A stretch of DNA of 64,000 bases from assembly GCA_013348845.1 (NCBI GenBank), contig CP054675.1, forward strand, positions 1,001,501-1,065,500. The letters run 5' to 3'. Below, piece by piece: positions 44,805 through 54,641 of this stretch (positions are counted from its first letter, which is position 1; each line of letters opens with the position of its first letter). The translations under genes and the position numbers were made by a program. This stretch comes from Candidatus Tepidiaquacella proteinivora (lineage in GTDB: Bacteria > Bacteroidota > Ignavibacteria > Tepidaquicellales > Tepidaquicellaceae). Under the pieces are notes generated by a model, which worked only from the letters and a program-made list of their open reading frames with translations, did no database searches and was not told the DNA's origin.

Positions 44805-46460
44805 TTAACATTCAGTTGATACCTTACCTTTATAATCAGCTTTTTCAATAACTCCATTTTTATTAATGAGTAAACTTACATATATTTTATCACCAAAATT
44901 TAAGCCCAAATTTTTCATTCTCATTTCATTAAAACCCGAAATAAATGTTTCTTTACTTTTTTGTTCCCCTTCTAATATTTCAACAATTACTTTATTATCT
45001 TTAATTTCCTTCAAATTTGCTTTTAAAGAATCTTTCGGTCTTTCAATTTTTTTTGATCTATTAGGTTCTTTAATTTCTAATAATTCAGATTTATCTAATG
45101 ACAATTGTATCCAACCAAGTACCATTATGTTTTGACCATCAGAATGCAATCTTTTAGAAGTAGGAAAATTACTTAATTTTAATTCCCAATTATCTGGTTT
45201 ATTCTGTGGCGCTCCAATGTCTAAAAATTCGAGTAATTTCTTATATGTATCTTTAAATTCATCATTATTATATAATGATAAATATATAGACATACCAACA
45301 AATCCAGTTCCATATCCTAACCTGATACAACTGTTTTTAATATTTAAGGTGTAATAATCTTCAATATATTTAAAAAAACCCTGATTCTTTTCCGATTTTC
45401 TTGTAAACCATTTTAATTCCTTTTCTTTTAAATCATTAGCAAACTCAGAAACTGCATTGAATATAGAATTCAATATTTCATTTTCAATATTTTCATCATT
45501 TAAATCTTGTAAAGAAAGCTCGAATAACCTTTCAAATTTATTTTTAAAATCAATCCAAATTTTTCTCCCAAAAGTCTTTTGATTATTATCACTAAATAAT
45601 AATCTTTTTGCCATTTTAACAAAATTAGTATCAATACTTATTATAGATTCTAAATTAGTGTTTGACTTTATGCATTCAACAGCTGGAGTTTGTCGTTGTT
45701 CATCATCATTATTTTTAAATAAATCTATAAGGCACACTTGTCCATATTCATCGCAAGGAACCGAAGAACTATCACTAATTGAAATAATTTTAAGTAAATC
45801 ATACTTTTCATCTTTATAGGAAATGTAATCGCCATCTTTTCTCGATTTTAAAACACCACAATAAAAGATTTCATTTTCAAAGAAATTACCAACGACATTT
45901 TTAATTCCCTTCTTTTTTCTAATTCTTTTATTTTCATCATTAATATTGTTAATATCGTTAATTTGCTTATTTATTTTATTCTTAATATTATTAATAATTT
46001 GGTTATCTAACTTTTTTATTGCTCTATTTAAAAGTGCTGTTCTTATTGCACCTTTAATACTAGAACCAGGAATGTATAATTCGTTTGACGGGGTCTTTAT
46101 TCCTTCCAATAATTCCGTTTTCTTGCCCAAAGTTGGACAAAAAATTTTATATTTAGATTTTTTTAAAATATCTTGTTTTTTGATTGTATTATTTGATAGA
46201 TTAGTAATATGACTTATGAATTTTCTTCTTAATTCTGCTAATTTATCTAATTTTATACCATTTTGAGACATTTTTTGGGTAATTTCTTCAACCCATTTTA
46301 TAAATTTTTCACTTCCGATCTGATAAGCTATTTCACATAGATAATTAAAATCATGTCGATATAAAAATTCTTTATCAATTAAAAACTCAATATCAAATAT
46401 CTTTTTACCACTTCCTATATGAACAGGTGTAATGGTCTTAATAAAAACATTTTTTGACAT
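44805..46460 (-). CDS. csm5: Type III-A Csm5 (Cas7-like), long form
   Basis: A 551-residue RAMP protein. It begins MSKNVFIKTITPVHIGSGKK and carries the Gly-rich loop LYIPGSSIKGAIRTALLNRA (about 128-147) and GYGTGFVGMSIYLS. Csm5 caps the head of the Csm effector filament and helps crRNA maturation. It is longer than I expect for the family. The last 80 residues (from about 470: SKKIERPKDSLKANLKEIKD, KVIVEILEGEQKSKETFISG, LGLNFGDKIYVSLLINKNG) look like a small beta-barrel (OB/S1-like) add-on. It starts one base after the csm4 stop and precedes the Card1-like gene. Confidence 0.9.
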   Translation of the reverse strand: MSKNVFIKTITPVHIGSGKKIFDIEFLIDKEFLYRHDFNYLCEIAYQIGSEKFIKWVEEITQKMSQNGIKLDKLAELRRKFISHITNLSNNTIKKQDILKKSKYKIFCPTLGKKTELLEGIKTPSNELYIPGSSIKGAIRTALLNRAIKKLDNQIINNIKNKINKQINDINNINDENKRIRKKKGIKNVVGNFFENEIFYCGVLKSRKDGDYISYKDEKYDLLKIISISDSSSVPCDEYGQVCLIDLFKNNDDEQRQTPAVECIKSNTNLESIISIDTNFVKMAKRLLFSDNNQKTFGRKIWIDFKNKFERLFELSLQDLNDENIENEILNSIFNAVSEFANDLKEKELKWFTRKSEKNQGFFKYIEDYYTLNIKNSCIRLGYGTGFVGMSIYLSLYNNDEFKDTYKKLLEFLDIGAPQNKPDNWELKLSNFPTSKRLHSDGQNIMVLGWIQLSLDKSELLEIKEPNRSKKIERPKDSLKANLKEIKDNKVIVEILEGEQKSKETFISGFNEMRMKNLGLNFGDKIYVSLLINKNGVIEKADYKGKVSTEC

Positions 46461-47429
46461 TTACACAACCTCCTTTCGATATGCTGGTATATTTATTGAA
46501 TATCCACAAGAAAAAATTTTCTTATCATCTATAATTTGGGAATTAACAAGACAACCTTTACTTATATTATTGTATGGGAAAACTGAACCTTCTTTAAACA
46601 TCACAACAACATTTTTTCTATATTCCTTTGTGTTTAGAAATTTTGAGCCTATTTTACCTGACCTAAATTCTAATTCATACCATAAATTATTGATGTTAAA
46701 ATTATAGAGATCATTATTAGATGGTACATATAAAGATAAATTAATTAGTAAATTAGGGGTTTGGGGAATATTTAATTCTAAATCTCCAATCTCAAAATCA
46801 AAAAAACCTTTACCGATAGAAGTATCACCCCCATACCCGAAATGCCTTAATAATCTTAGCGCTGGTTCAATAATACTAACATCACCTTCTATAAGAAAAA
46901 ATAATCCACCATTTTCAATATAAAAATCATTTTTATAATAAAGTTGTCCTTCATTATTCAATTTAAGAGTAGAATTTTTCATCCTATCAATTGAATTATG
47001 CAATATATTAAAAATCTGAATTTCATCTCCACAAAAATTATTTAAATCCTCAGAATTTTTGACTTTATTAAAAATATCTAGCATTTCTAATTCCCCATTA
47101 ATCAATTTTTCGAAGTACTTCTTTGAAAGCCATTTTATCTTTTTAAATTTTTTATAGAGTCTCATTTCCTCTGCATCATTCAATTCTATTTGATTAAAAG
47201 CAAACAATGGCTTTGGAAAAAAAGGGATTTTATTATTATCGTAATTCTTAAAAAACATTGCAGATGAAACTATAAAAGGAGGTTCATTATTGAGATAAGC
47301 ATCTATAAGCTCAGAAAAATATTTTTCACCTTTTATATTTTTAATGGCAACCATAATTAATCCCCAAAGAGTGTCTGACCTAAGTAGTGTATTAAAAGTT
47401 GATAAAGGATATAAATAAACTATCTTCAT
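46461..47429 (-). CDS. csm4: Type III-A Csm4 (Cas5-like)
   Basis: A 322-residue RAMP protein: MKIVYLYPLSTFNTLLRSDTLWG is the family's N-terminus (RSDTLWG motif). Later GYGGDTSIGKGFFDFEIGDL is the Gly-rich loop, and LINLSLYVPSNNDLYNF follows. It binds the 5' handle of crRNA and connects Cas10 to the Csm3 backbone. It overlaps csm3 by 4 nt (ATGA) and ends next to csm5, as in other csm operons. Length is typical. Confidence 0.93.
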   Translation of the reverse strand: MKIVYLYPLSTFNTLLRSDTLWGLIMVAIKNIKGEKYFSELIDAYLNNEPPFIVSSAMFFKNYDNNKIPFFPKPLFAFNQIELNDAEEMRLYKKFKKIKWLSKKYFEKLINGELEMLDIFNKVKNSEDLNNFCGDEIQIFNILHNSIDRMKNSTLKLNNEGQLYYKNDFYIENGGLFFLIEGDVSIIEPALRLLRHFGYGGDTSIGKGFFDFEIGDLELNIPQTPNLLINLSLYVPSNNDLYNFNINNLWYELEFRSGKIGSKFLNTKEYRKNVVVMFKEGSVFPYNNISKGCLVNSQIIDDKKIFSCGYSINIPAYRKEVV

Positions 47430-48196
47430 TTTTTAATTTTTATTTTTTCATTAATAATATTGTAGTCAAAATTACTTAATTCCTTGTCATAATTAGTTTC
47501 AATCTTAATAGAGTTTTTATAAGCAACATTATTTTCTTCGTAATCTTCTTTTCTTACAACAAAGGGTTCTGCCAATTTTATTTTAATTTGACCATTACCT
47601 CTTGAGCCACCTCCTCCTATTGATGAATGTTCTAAAAGTTTCAAAGCACGTATTACATATTTAAAGTTTTTAATATAGTCTCCTCCATCTATATCATAAA
47701 CAGAATATATCATTTCGAATTCGAATATTGAACCTTTCACAACCCTCTCAATAAATCTTGGATTTGCCGCTAAAGTCATCCTATCAATAGTATTTTCAGC
47801 TTTATACTCTGTATAATTTAATTCAGTATCCAATGATTCCCACATTTTAACTGTATCCTTAGAAGGATGTGCATCACGAACAATAAGTCTTGTTGGACCA
47901 TTTGGTTTATCTTCTGTACTTGAGCCAAAAATAGTTGCTATAGGTTCTTCATCTGAAGGCGGATAATTTCCTTCCTCAGGATCAAGTTTAACTAATCCAA
48001 GATCAAATTCAAGTAATGTTCTCAATTTTCCTTTTAAAGATGAACCCGGAATATATGGGTAATTTGTTTTAGGGTCCCGTATTACAGGATTATCAACACC
48101 ACCAATTTCAAATTTATCTTTTGAGCCTCCAATATGTAACCCCGTAATACATTCAATTTGACCCTTCAAAATAATGTTTGCTAAAAATTCTGCCAT
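47426..48196 (-). CDS. csm3: Type III-A Csm3 backbone RNase
   Basis: A 256-residue Cas7-type protein. The conserved segment FEIGGVDNPVIRDPKTNYPY includes Asp35, which corresponds to the catalytic Asp33 of characterised Csm3 proteins. PGSSLKGKLRTLLEFDLG and GGGGSRGNGQIKIKL give the family's Gly-rich loops. Several copies form the filament that holds the crRNA and cuts target RNA at 6-nt steps. The catalytic Asp is intact, so target RNA cleavage is expected. It lies 32 nt after csm2 and overlaps csm4. Confidence 0.96.
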   Translation of the reverse strand: MAEFLANIILKGQIECITGLHIGGSKDKFEIGGVDNPVIRDPKTNYPYIPGSSLKGKLRTLLEFDLGLVKLDPEEGNYPPSDEEPIATIFGSSTEDKPNGPTRLIVRDAHPSKDTVKMWESLDTELNYTEYKAENTIDRMTLAANPRFIERVVKGSIFEFEMIYSVYDIDGGDYIKNFKYVIRALKLLEHSSIGGGGSRGNGQIKIKLAEPFVVRKEDYEENNVAYKNSIKIETNYDKELSNFDYNIINEKIKIKK

Positions 48197-48228
48197 TTAA
48201 TTATCTCCTTATTTTAATTTATAAATTA

Positions 48229-48630
48229 TTATTTATCTCCATAAAATTTATGATATGCAACGACACCTTCAATCAAGCTTAGAAAATTCTCCATCGCTTT
48301 ATTTTTGTCATTTGAGTTTATAACTGCATCAACACATTTGAAAATAAAGTCTTTAAACTTTCTAACAGAGCTTTGCCTCCCTGCAGCATAAGCAATTGCA
48401 GGTTTTAACATAATAAGATCCTTTTTCAATTTATCATCTAACTTCTTTTTATTTTTAAATTCATTCCTTATCGAAATAACCTTAGAATAAAAGTTTCTAA
48501 TTTGATTAGTTTTGATCTTTACTTCATTAAATAATTTTCCCCTCTGATTTGATATAAAATCAATATCTTCGGGAGAGATATCCTTTAAATCCTTTGGAAT
48601 CTCTTTTAAATTGCTTCCTCCATTTGACAT
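48229..48630 (-). CDS. csm2: Type III-A Csm2 small subunit
   Basis: A 133-residue all-helical protein. The C-terminal half (IMLKPAIAYAAGRQSSVRKF-like: LKPAIAYAAGRQSSVRKFKD, then FIFKCVDAVINSND and AMENFLSLIEGVVAYHKFYG) is the Csm2 signature. It forms the inner belt of the Csm complex facing the target RNA. Its position between cas10 and csm3 is the standard III-A order and separates this system from III-B, where the small subunit is Cmr5. Confidence 0.94.
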   Translation of the reverse strand: MSNGGSNLKEIPKDLKDISPEDIDFISNQRGKLFNEVKIKTNQIRNFYSKVISIRNEFKNKKKLDDKLKKDLIMLKPAIAYAAGRQSSVRKFKDFIFKCVDAVINSNDKNKAMENFLSLIEGVVAYHKFYGDK

Positions 48631-48659
48631 TATTAATCTCCTTTTTATATTAATTTAAA

Positions 48660-50969
48660 TTAATTTAATTTTCTTGTTTTATAAATTACATAAGAAGCTG
48701 GGATTCTGAAATTTTTAAAGAATTTATCTGCATTATCCTTGTAAAGAAAATATTCTGCTAATGTAGTTAAAAATTGTTTTTCTCTAATTTGTATTTCTTT
48801 ATAATCAATACCTCTTCTTGCAAATGCATAATGTAATCTTGATTTTACTTTAAAAATCATGTTTGCTTTAACTCTACCTTTATTATCAAAACATTCTTGA
48901 GTCAATTCAAGTAATTTATGAATAAATGATCTTGGTAATTGTTTATTTACAATTTTAAATATATCTTTCCCAATATCTAATAATTCATAAAAAGCATGCC
49001 ATTTAACAGGGGTAAAAAATACTGATATTGAATTTTGATTATCATCACAATCTTTTGCCCTTTTTTCTTCAATTCCAGCAAGTTGAGAAGAGTTAGCAAT
49101 CGGAAAATTATGTTTTGTAAATACAACTCCACAGGATATTGTAATATTTCCGTTATGACACACATATTCTGTAAAACTATTTTGAACCTCCTTAACAAAC
49201 TCTAATATATTTATCCATGACCCAACAACAAACAAATCATCACCACCTGAATAGGCAATGTAAACATTATTTTTTTTAGCTATTATATTTATATAGCCAG
49301 TAAAGAAAGTATCCAATTCTCTTGATAAACTTGCAATTCTTGAAATAGTATATTTTATTTCTTTATCATTTTCTTCTAATAATCCAAAAGCAAAAATAGC
49401 CCCTAAGGAATCAACATCCATTCGTGCTATACCAAGTAAAGGATAATTTTCCGAGTTCATTTTCGCTAATTCTTCAAAGGATAAGGGATTTTTATTTTTG
49501 TCAACTGGTACATAAGAGCCTATAAATTTAAACTTAGCCCCAATTGGGTTATCGTATAAATTTGAATTAGATATTACATCTACAAAATCTGTATCGTTAA
49601 TTCTATTTACAATAATGTAATCGCATTTAATTTTATTTAATTCTAAAAGTATTTTATTTAATTTCCCTTTATCATTAAAATCATTACTCAAAAGCCAGTA
49701 TTTATTAATTTCGGAAAACCCGATTATATTGTCAAATGCATTAAGTATATTGTTATCTTTCGTATATATCTCTATAATATAATTTGATTTAGGTAAATGG
49801 CTTCCAATTAATTCTTCTTCATTATCTAGTTTTGAAACTTTATTTTCTATATCAAATATATTAATTGGATTATCACTAAATAATTTTTCAAATATTGAAT
49901 GGTATTTTTTCATCTTAAAAAGTTCAGTAATATTTTTAACATTTTTAAAGCAAATATTAAATTTATTAATTACATCTTCAGCATATTCTTCTGTGGTTCC
50001 TAATATCAAATGCAATTTACCTGTGAATTTCTCATAAAGCATTCTATTAATTTTCTCCTCAATTTTTTTTACTTTTTCTTTGTTAATCTTGTTGTTTGGC
50101 GCTAAAATTAAAAAATGGCCTCCACCCTCGTATAATAAATTGGGAATATAAAGCTCTAATTCATCTATAAAATATCTTGAGATAGTATTTGATAATAACG
50201 AAACATAAAACGATCTACCTCTTAATTTTTTAGCGATTTTTTCTTTTGAATAAATGTCATTATAAATGTAATTTTGAATACCTGAAATATCACCATAAAT
50301 TAACATGCATTCTTTATTATTATCACATTCATTATAACAAATACTTAAAGATGCAACAATCCGAGAATGATCGAATAAGCTAATATCAGGGTAAGATTTA
50401 TATCCCGCTGATAAAACTCTTGCAGTATATTTATGTAAAACATCATAAAAGGTTTCAATAAATACTTTAAAATTTCTTATATTTTTAAGATTTTTGATTT
50501 CTTCTATAAACATATTCCAGCTTTCTGAGTGATCTGTAATTATTTCTTCTTCATTAAAGTCAAAGCAATCATATTGTAATTTCGAATCAATCGGAAAATC
50601 TATTTTTAGTTTTAATGGGTATGGTCTGTAATAGTAAACATTATCATTTAGTTTTTCCTTGTTGATATTTACTCTTTGTAAAATTGAGAATAATGGCCTT
50701 CTTGGACCTTTAATTTCATCTGGTTGTCTCTCTTGTGAAGCAATCTCATCAGATATCTTTATTTTATGTGCATATCTATTAGCAGCATAGATAATTTTTT
50801 CTATATCATTTTTTAACAATTCAATTTTACCAAGATATTCTCTTATAAATTCTTCCCCCAATTTCTCGTGGTCGTCACCAGCTTTATGACTTTGCGCTCT
50901 CCATTTGAATTTTCCTATATCGTGTAATAATGCGCCTAAATAATTTATTTGTCTTTCTGTCATTTTCAT
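48660..50969 (-). CDS. cas10: Type III-A Cas10 (Csm1) with HD and cyclase domains
   Basis: The preferred start is the ATG at 50969 (MKMTERQINYLGALLHDIG, 769 residues). A TTG 15 nt upstream and an ATG 6 nt downstream are alternatives. The HD nuclease motif is in LGALLHDIGKFKWR about 15 residues in, followed by DDHEKLGEEF. The palm domain has IYGDISGIQNYIY and the cyclase motif YSGGDDLFVVG at about residue 575, so both single-stranded DNA cleavage and cyclic oligoadenylate synthesis should be possible. It is the signalling core of the complex and feeds the CARF proteins encoded downstream. The neighbouring cas6 ends 63 nt upstream. Confidence 0.96.
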   Translation of the reverse strand: MKMTERQINYLGALLHDIGKFKWRAQSHKAGDDHEKLGEEFIREYLGKIELLKNDIEKIIYAANRYAHKIKISDEIASQERQPDEIKGPRRPLFSILQRVNINKEKLNDNVYYYRPYPLKLKIDFPIDSKLQYDCFDFNEEEIITDHSESWNMFIEEIKNLKNIRNFKVFIETFYDVLHKYTARVLSAGYKSYPDISLFDHSRIVASLSICYNECDNNKECMLIYGDISGIQNYIYNDIYSKEKIAKKLRGRSFYVSLLSNTISRYFIDELELYIPNLLYEGGGHFLILAPNNKINKEKVKKIEEKINRMLYEKFTGKLHLILGTTEEYAEDVINKFNICFKNVKNITELFKMKKYHSIFEKLFSDNPINIFDIENKVSKLDNEEELIGSHLPKSNYIIEIYTKDNNILNAFDNIIGFSEINKYWLLSNDFNDKGKLNKILLELNKIKCDYIIVNRINDTDFVDVISNSNLYDNPIGAKFKFIGSYVPVDKNKNPLSFEELAKMNSENYPLLGIARMDVDSLGAIFAFGLLEENDKEIKYTISRIASLSRELDTFFTGYINIIAKKNNVYIAYSGGDDLFVVGSWINILEFVKEVQNSFTEYVCHNGNITISCGVVFTKHNFPIANSSQLAGIEEKRAKDCDDNQNSISVFFTPVKWHAFYELLDIGKDIFKIVNKQLPRSFIHKLLELTQECFDNKGRVKANMIFKVKSRLHYAFARRGIDYKEIQIREKQFLTTLAEYFLYKDNADKFFKNFRIPASYVIYKTRKLN

Positions 50970-51047
50970 ATTTTTTTTATTCAAAATTAATTTAATTAAA
51001 CTTCAATTACAAAGAACGAAAGGTTTTGGAAAGATTTTCTAATTAAA

Positions 51048-51860
51048 TCAGGAAGTATCGTCAATTTGTTTATTATTACCGTTAAATACTTTTACACATC
51101 CAAAACCGAGGCTATTGTTTATACCGAAACCTGCTTCATAACCAATCCTTATTAGTTCTGTAGGGCCAGTTATTTCAAATGTCATATTATATGCTTTCAG
51201 GTTAACTTCGTTTTTATTTCCTTCTTTTATTGTAATAAGACTTGGTTTGTATTTGTCAAGTAATTTGAAAGAATCAAGAGTTTTTTCTGAAACTTTAGTT
51301 TCGTTATACTGTGCGTAAACGATATATTTTTCTTCAAGATTTGTTTTTAAATATTTAAAATAATCTTCATCATCAGGTTTGAGAAATACAACTTTTTCTT
51401 CGTTGTCAATTATTTCCTTTTTCTTTAGAAGTATTGGAGACAGAGTTTTAAATTGCATTGTTTCTTTAAATGGCGGGTCTGGTAATCTTTCGATAAATTT
51501 AATTTTAAATAAAGCAAGTTCATCTCCGTTATATATTGTTAATTGTTGTTTTTGAAACAATCCTAAAACGATATTCTCAGCTATATCATCGATGAGCATA
51601 GAAATGATTAAATACAGTTGCGGAGATTTTATTTTCAGATACCGCCCTTCAGTTTCGAATTCCGGTATATTAAGTCTTGAAAAAGAAAACATTTTGAATT
51701 TTTTGACTCCCCAGCTGTAAGCTTCGTTATGCAACCACTCCCCGAAATCTTTGTTTGCTGAATAAAGAGTTTTATAAATGAAGCAAGAGATGTAATATTG
51801 ATAATTAAATGGGATTAACTGATCTTCTTTATTTTGAATTAAGGTTAATCTAAACCTCAT
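51048..51860 (-). CDS. cas6: CRISPR repeat endonuclease Cas6
   Basis: A 270-residue RAMP endoribonuclease. The N-terminal ferredoxin fold carries FGEWLHNEAYSWG with His44 as the likely catalytic residue. The C-terminus has the hallmark Gly-rich loop GYEAGFGINNSLGFGCVKV (about 240-257). It cuts each repeat of the precursor RNA to leave the 8-nt handle ATTGAGAC. It is the first gene of the minus-strand cas operon. The 203-nt region upstream (51861-52063) should contain the operon promoter, but I could not identify its boxes. Confidence 0.94.
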   Translation of the reverse strand: MRFRLTLIQNKEDQLIPFNYQYYISCFIYKTLYSANKDFGEWLHNEAYSWGVKKFKMFSFSRLNIPEFETEGRYLKIKSPQLYLIISMLIDDIAENIVLGLFQKQQLTIYNGDELALFKIKFIERLPDPPFKETMQFKTLSPILLKKKEIIDNEEKVVFLKPDDEDYFKYLKTNLEEKYIVYAQYNETKVSEKTLDSFKLLDKYKPSLITIKEGNKNEVNLKAYNMTFEITGPTELIRIGYEAGFGINNSLGFGCVKVFNGNNKQIDDTS

Positions 51861-52063
51861 TTAACCTACCCTTTATCTTTTCACCCAATAACTTCATATA
51901 TAATATTTTAAATCATTTTAAAAATTAATAATTTTAAAATCAATATAAAAATTTATTCACCCTTTTAAGAATTAATATTATCCAAGAAAAGAAATTTCTA
52001 TACAATTTTAGTTGTTGTAAAGAAATTAGTTTATAATCCTGGAGTTTTAATTAAAGTTAAAGA

Positions 52064-52975
52064 TTATTTTTTGGTTAATTCTACTTTTAAAGGTTTGCTT
52101 GCTTCACCCCAATATAGTGAAAGGTGATTGTATGGGATTTCTATTTTTTTTGAATCAAATGAAGCTTTTAATCTTTTTCTATATTCTCTCGCAAGTGCCC
52201 ATTGTTCGTGTGGTTTTGTTTTCATTCTTGCACGTATTATAATAGAGGAGTTATCAAATTTTTCTAAACCAAATATTTCAAATGGAGCAAGGAATTTTTC
52301 TTTATAATTTTCATCATTATATAGTTCTGCTGCTACTTCATCCATTGTTTTGATTACGGTATCAATATTTTCTTTATAAGCAACAGGAATATCTAAGAGA
52401 ATAGCAGACCATTCTTTTGTAATATTTGCGAGTGAATCGATTTTTCCAGCTTGGATAACATGCACAACACCAGACATATCTCTTAGAACAATAGTTCTCA
52501 ATTGAATTTCCTCAACGGTACCGGTTATCCCATTAATGGTGGCAATATCGCCTACTCTTAATTGATTTTCAAGCAATATAAAGAAGCCGGAAATAATATC
52601 CTTTATTAATGATTGAGCACCGAAACCTATAGCCAATCCAACAATTCCAGCACCCGCAAGAATTGGAGCAATTTCAACCCCAATTGTTTTTAAAAACATA
52701 ATAATAAAAATTACCCAGATAGTTACTTTCCCTGTTTTACAAATAATGTTCATAATAGTATTTATTCGTTTCTCAGATTCAATCTTATTCGGAAGGTTTT
52801 TTTCAATTCGTGTAATAACAATTTTTCTAATCTTTCTTATTATAAGAGAGAATAGCTTCAATGAAACGAATAACAGGATTAATAATACAACTATAGAAGG
52901 TAAGTGTTGTATTATCCATTCAACCCCTTTGTCAATTAAACTTACCCAGTATTCAGCATTAAAATATTTTTCCAT
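52064..52975 (-). CDS. mscS: Small-conductance mechanosensitive channel (MscS family)
   Basis: A 303-residue protein with three N-terminal membrane helices (about 22-46, 75-98, 102-135). The pore helix GAGIVGLAIGFGAQSLIKDIIS leads directly into the beta domain FFILLENQLRVGDIATINGITGTVEEI, the most conserved MscS region. The C-terminal cytoplasmic cage ends IPYNHLSLYWGE. It releases solutes under osmotic downshock. It is on the same strand as the cas operon and 203 nt upstream of cas6, and is probably a separate housekeeping gene marking the right border of the CRISPR locus. Confidence 0.93.
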   Translation of the reverse strand: MEKYFNAEYWVSLIDKGVEWIIQHLPSIVVLLILLFVSLKLFSLIIRKIRKIVITRIEKNLPNKIESEKRINTIMNIICKTGKVTIWVIFIIMFLKTIGVEIAPILAGAGIVGLAIGFGAQSLIKDIISGFFILLENQLRVGDIATINGITGTVEEIQLRTIVLRDMSGVVHVIQAGKIDSLANITKEWSAILLDIPVAYKENIDTVIKTMDEVAAELYNDENYKEKFLAPFEIFGLEKFDNSSIIIRARMKTKPHEQWALAREYRKRLKASFDSKKIEIPYNHLSLYWGEASKPLKVELTKK

Positions 52976-53159
52976 AATATCTTTATTTTAAGATATTATG
53001 TTAATTATTTTTTTTCACTTAATCAATTAAAATGCGTATTCATTAATAACCGCAGGAAATACTCAATTTAATAAATCTCCCCTATCTACAATCAGAAATA
53101 AAAATAATATTTAGTTTTAACTTTTATAGTTTTTCCAAATAAATTTAATTAAAAAGTAA

Positions 53160-53648
53160 TTATTCCCTGTTAATAAATGTTATTATCGAATTAATCAGTG
53201 ATTCATCAATGCAAGTTGATTCAATTCCAATAGAATAGATAAAATTCTTATTCACTGACCAGATTTTATAATAGCATTTATCAGATGGTGGATTGAAATG
53301 TCTGAAATGAGAGCAATTTCCAGAATAAATAATTTTACCACCATCAGGTAAAATATCACCTTCTTCATATTCTTTTCCATTGACAGGGGTACCGAATTTA
53401 TTTACGCTGTTGTATGCAATTATAACCGGGTCGTCATTTTGATTGCTTGACCACATTAATTTAATAAAATAGCATGTGAATCTTACGGTAAAATATTCCG
53501 GATTTGCAGGGGCAGTGTTTTCATCGCGTAATTCTGTACTGGAGTTCCCGTTAGCATTTAAATCCTGATTTATGGTTAGTGATTTTTGTGCAAATACACT
53601 ACCGGTGATTACAATCAGGATAAGCAGAAATAATATTTTGAGTTTCAT
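53160..53648 (-). CDS. Secreted hypothetical protein, 162 residues
   Basis: Signal peptide MKLKILFLLILIVITGSVFAQ is followed by a mature part with four Cys (FTCYFIK, SGNCSHFRH, SDKCYYKIW, ESTCIDES) that could form two disulfides, and mainly beta structure. No family recognised. It probably resides in the periplasm or outside the cell. It stands alone between mscS and a 338-nt gene-free stretch. Confidence 0.65.
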   Translation of the reverse strand: MKLKILFLLILIVITGSVFAQKSLTINQDLNANGNSSTELRDENTAPANPEYFTVRFTCYFIKLMWSSNQNDDPVIIAYNSVNKFGTPVNGKEYEEGDILPDGGKIIYSGNCSHFRHFNPPSDKCYYKIWSVNKNFIYSIGIESTCIDESLINSIITFINRE

Positions 53649-53986
53649 TTAAATAAAGTTTTGTTAAAAATAAATGAGCAAATACGGTGCCATTTAAAAC
53701 AATTAAAGTACAAGTGAAAACCTAAATTAGAAATTTATAATATCTCAAATTGAGAAAAATATTCTCATTTTAATACTTAAACAATAAAAAAACCATATTT
53801 CAGGTAATATATATTCTATATTTTTGTTGGTTTTCCCCCTATAAAAAATTATAATTTAATAAATAAAAAAATTTTTTAACTTTTAGAAAATTGTATTATG
53901 TAAAGTTGTTTTTTTATATTACCAAAAAAATACCGTTTTCAGATATTAAAAGATTTTTCGTAATTGGATTTGATTAAAAAGAATCA
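53649..53986. other. Gene-free AT-rich stretch
   Basis: 338 nt with no credible coding frame between two small minus-strand genes. It must contain the promoter of 53160-53648 at its left end and the 3' region of 53987-54472 at its right end. I saw no strong hairpin, only a loose AAAACC...GGTTTT symmetry around 53785-53835. Confidence 0.4.
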
Positions 53987-54472
53987 TCAGGGTGTAATTC
54001 CGGAGCCATTAGTTCTGGAAGCAGAAAAAGTCCCCACTGCGCCGGGGGGCCAATACGGACTTGTGAAAGTAATAGACCAGTTCCCAGATGCAATTCCATT
54101 TTTAAAGACCCCTTCAACGCTTAGATTGAAAGTGGAATTTTGCTGTCCCGGTGGAAAACCATTGCAATAGGCGTTACCATTACCGATAAACTGAAGGGTT
54201 GAATCATTAATAAATGTTACAGGGGCATCAAAAAAAGGACAGATGACTTTTGAAGTATCCTTTTTTAAAATCCAGGTTCCTGCAATTACAACTGAGCCAT
54301 CGGTATTCTTTTTAAAATTATTAAAATATTTAAGACTTGAATCGTTATTATATATAAAGGACCAGACTTCAGATGCAATGTAAGTAGGACCGGAAGGATT
54401 GTTATCTTTACTACAATTAAAAAGAATAAATGTAATAAATAATGATAAAAATAAAATTAAAATTTTTTTCAT
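53987..54472 (-). CDS. Lipoprotein of unknown function, 161 residues
   Basis: N-terminus [29 protein letters not shown]: a hydrophobic segment ending LFNC, then a short polar linker, the common form of Bacteroidota-type lipoproteins. The mature domain looks beta-rich (VWSFIYNNDSSLKYF, DGSVVIAGTWILKKD, NSTFNLSVEGVFKNGIASGNWS), a lipocalin-like series of strands; FKNGIASGNWSI resembles motifs in small outer-membrane-associated beta proteins. No function can be assigned. Confidence 0.7.
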   Translation of the reverse strand: MKKILILFLSLFITFILFNCSKDNNPSGPTYIASEVWSFIYNNDSSLKYFNNFKKNTDGSVVIAGTWILKKDTSKVICPFFDAPVTFINDSTLQFIGNGNAYCNGFPPGQQNSTFNLSVEGVFKNGIASGNWSITFTSPYWPPGAVGTFSASRTNGSGITP

Positions 54473-54641
54473 ATTTCTATTTTATCGTTAAAAAGTAATA
54501 TAATGATTTAATAGTATCAAGTCTTTTTATTTAAATTCAGAAATAAAATCAATAACTATTTTTAAAAATATATTTATAAAAATTATAACTTTTGAAATTA
54601 AGATAATTTATGTATTTTTATCTGTAATAAATTTTTTGAAT

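Noticed and set aside
44805-50969. Type III-B (Cmr) assignment.
   Set aside because: The gene order and the Csm2 signature at 48229-48630 are those of type III-A; no Cmr1 or Cmr5 is present.
53964-54170. Plus-strand frame of 68 codons.
   Set aside because: It lies antisense inside the 3' part of the lipoprotein gene 53987-54472, which has a convincing signal peptide and lipobox.
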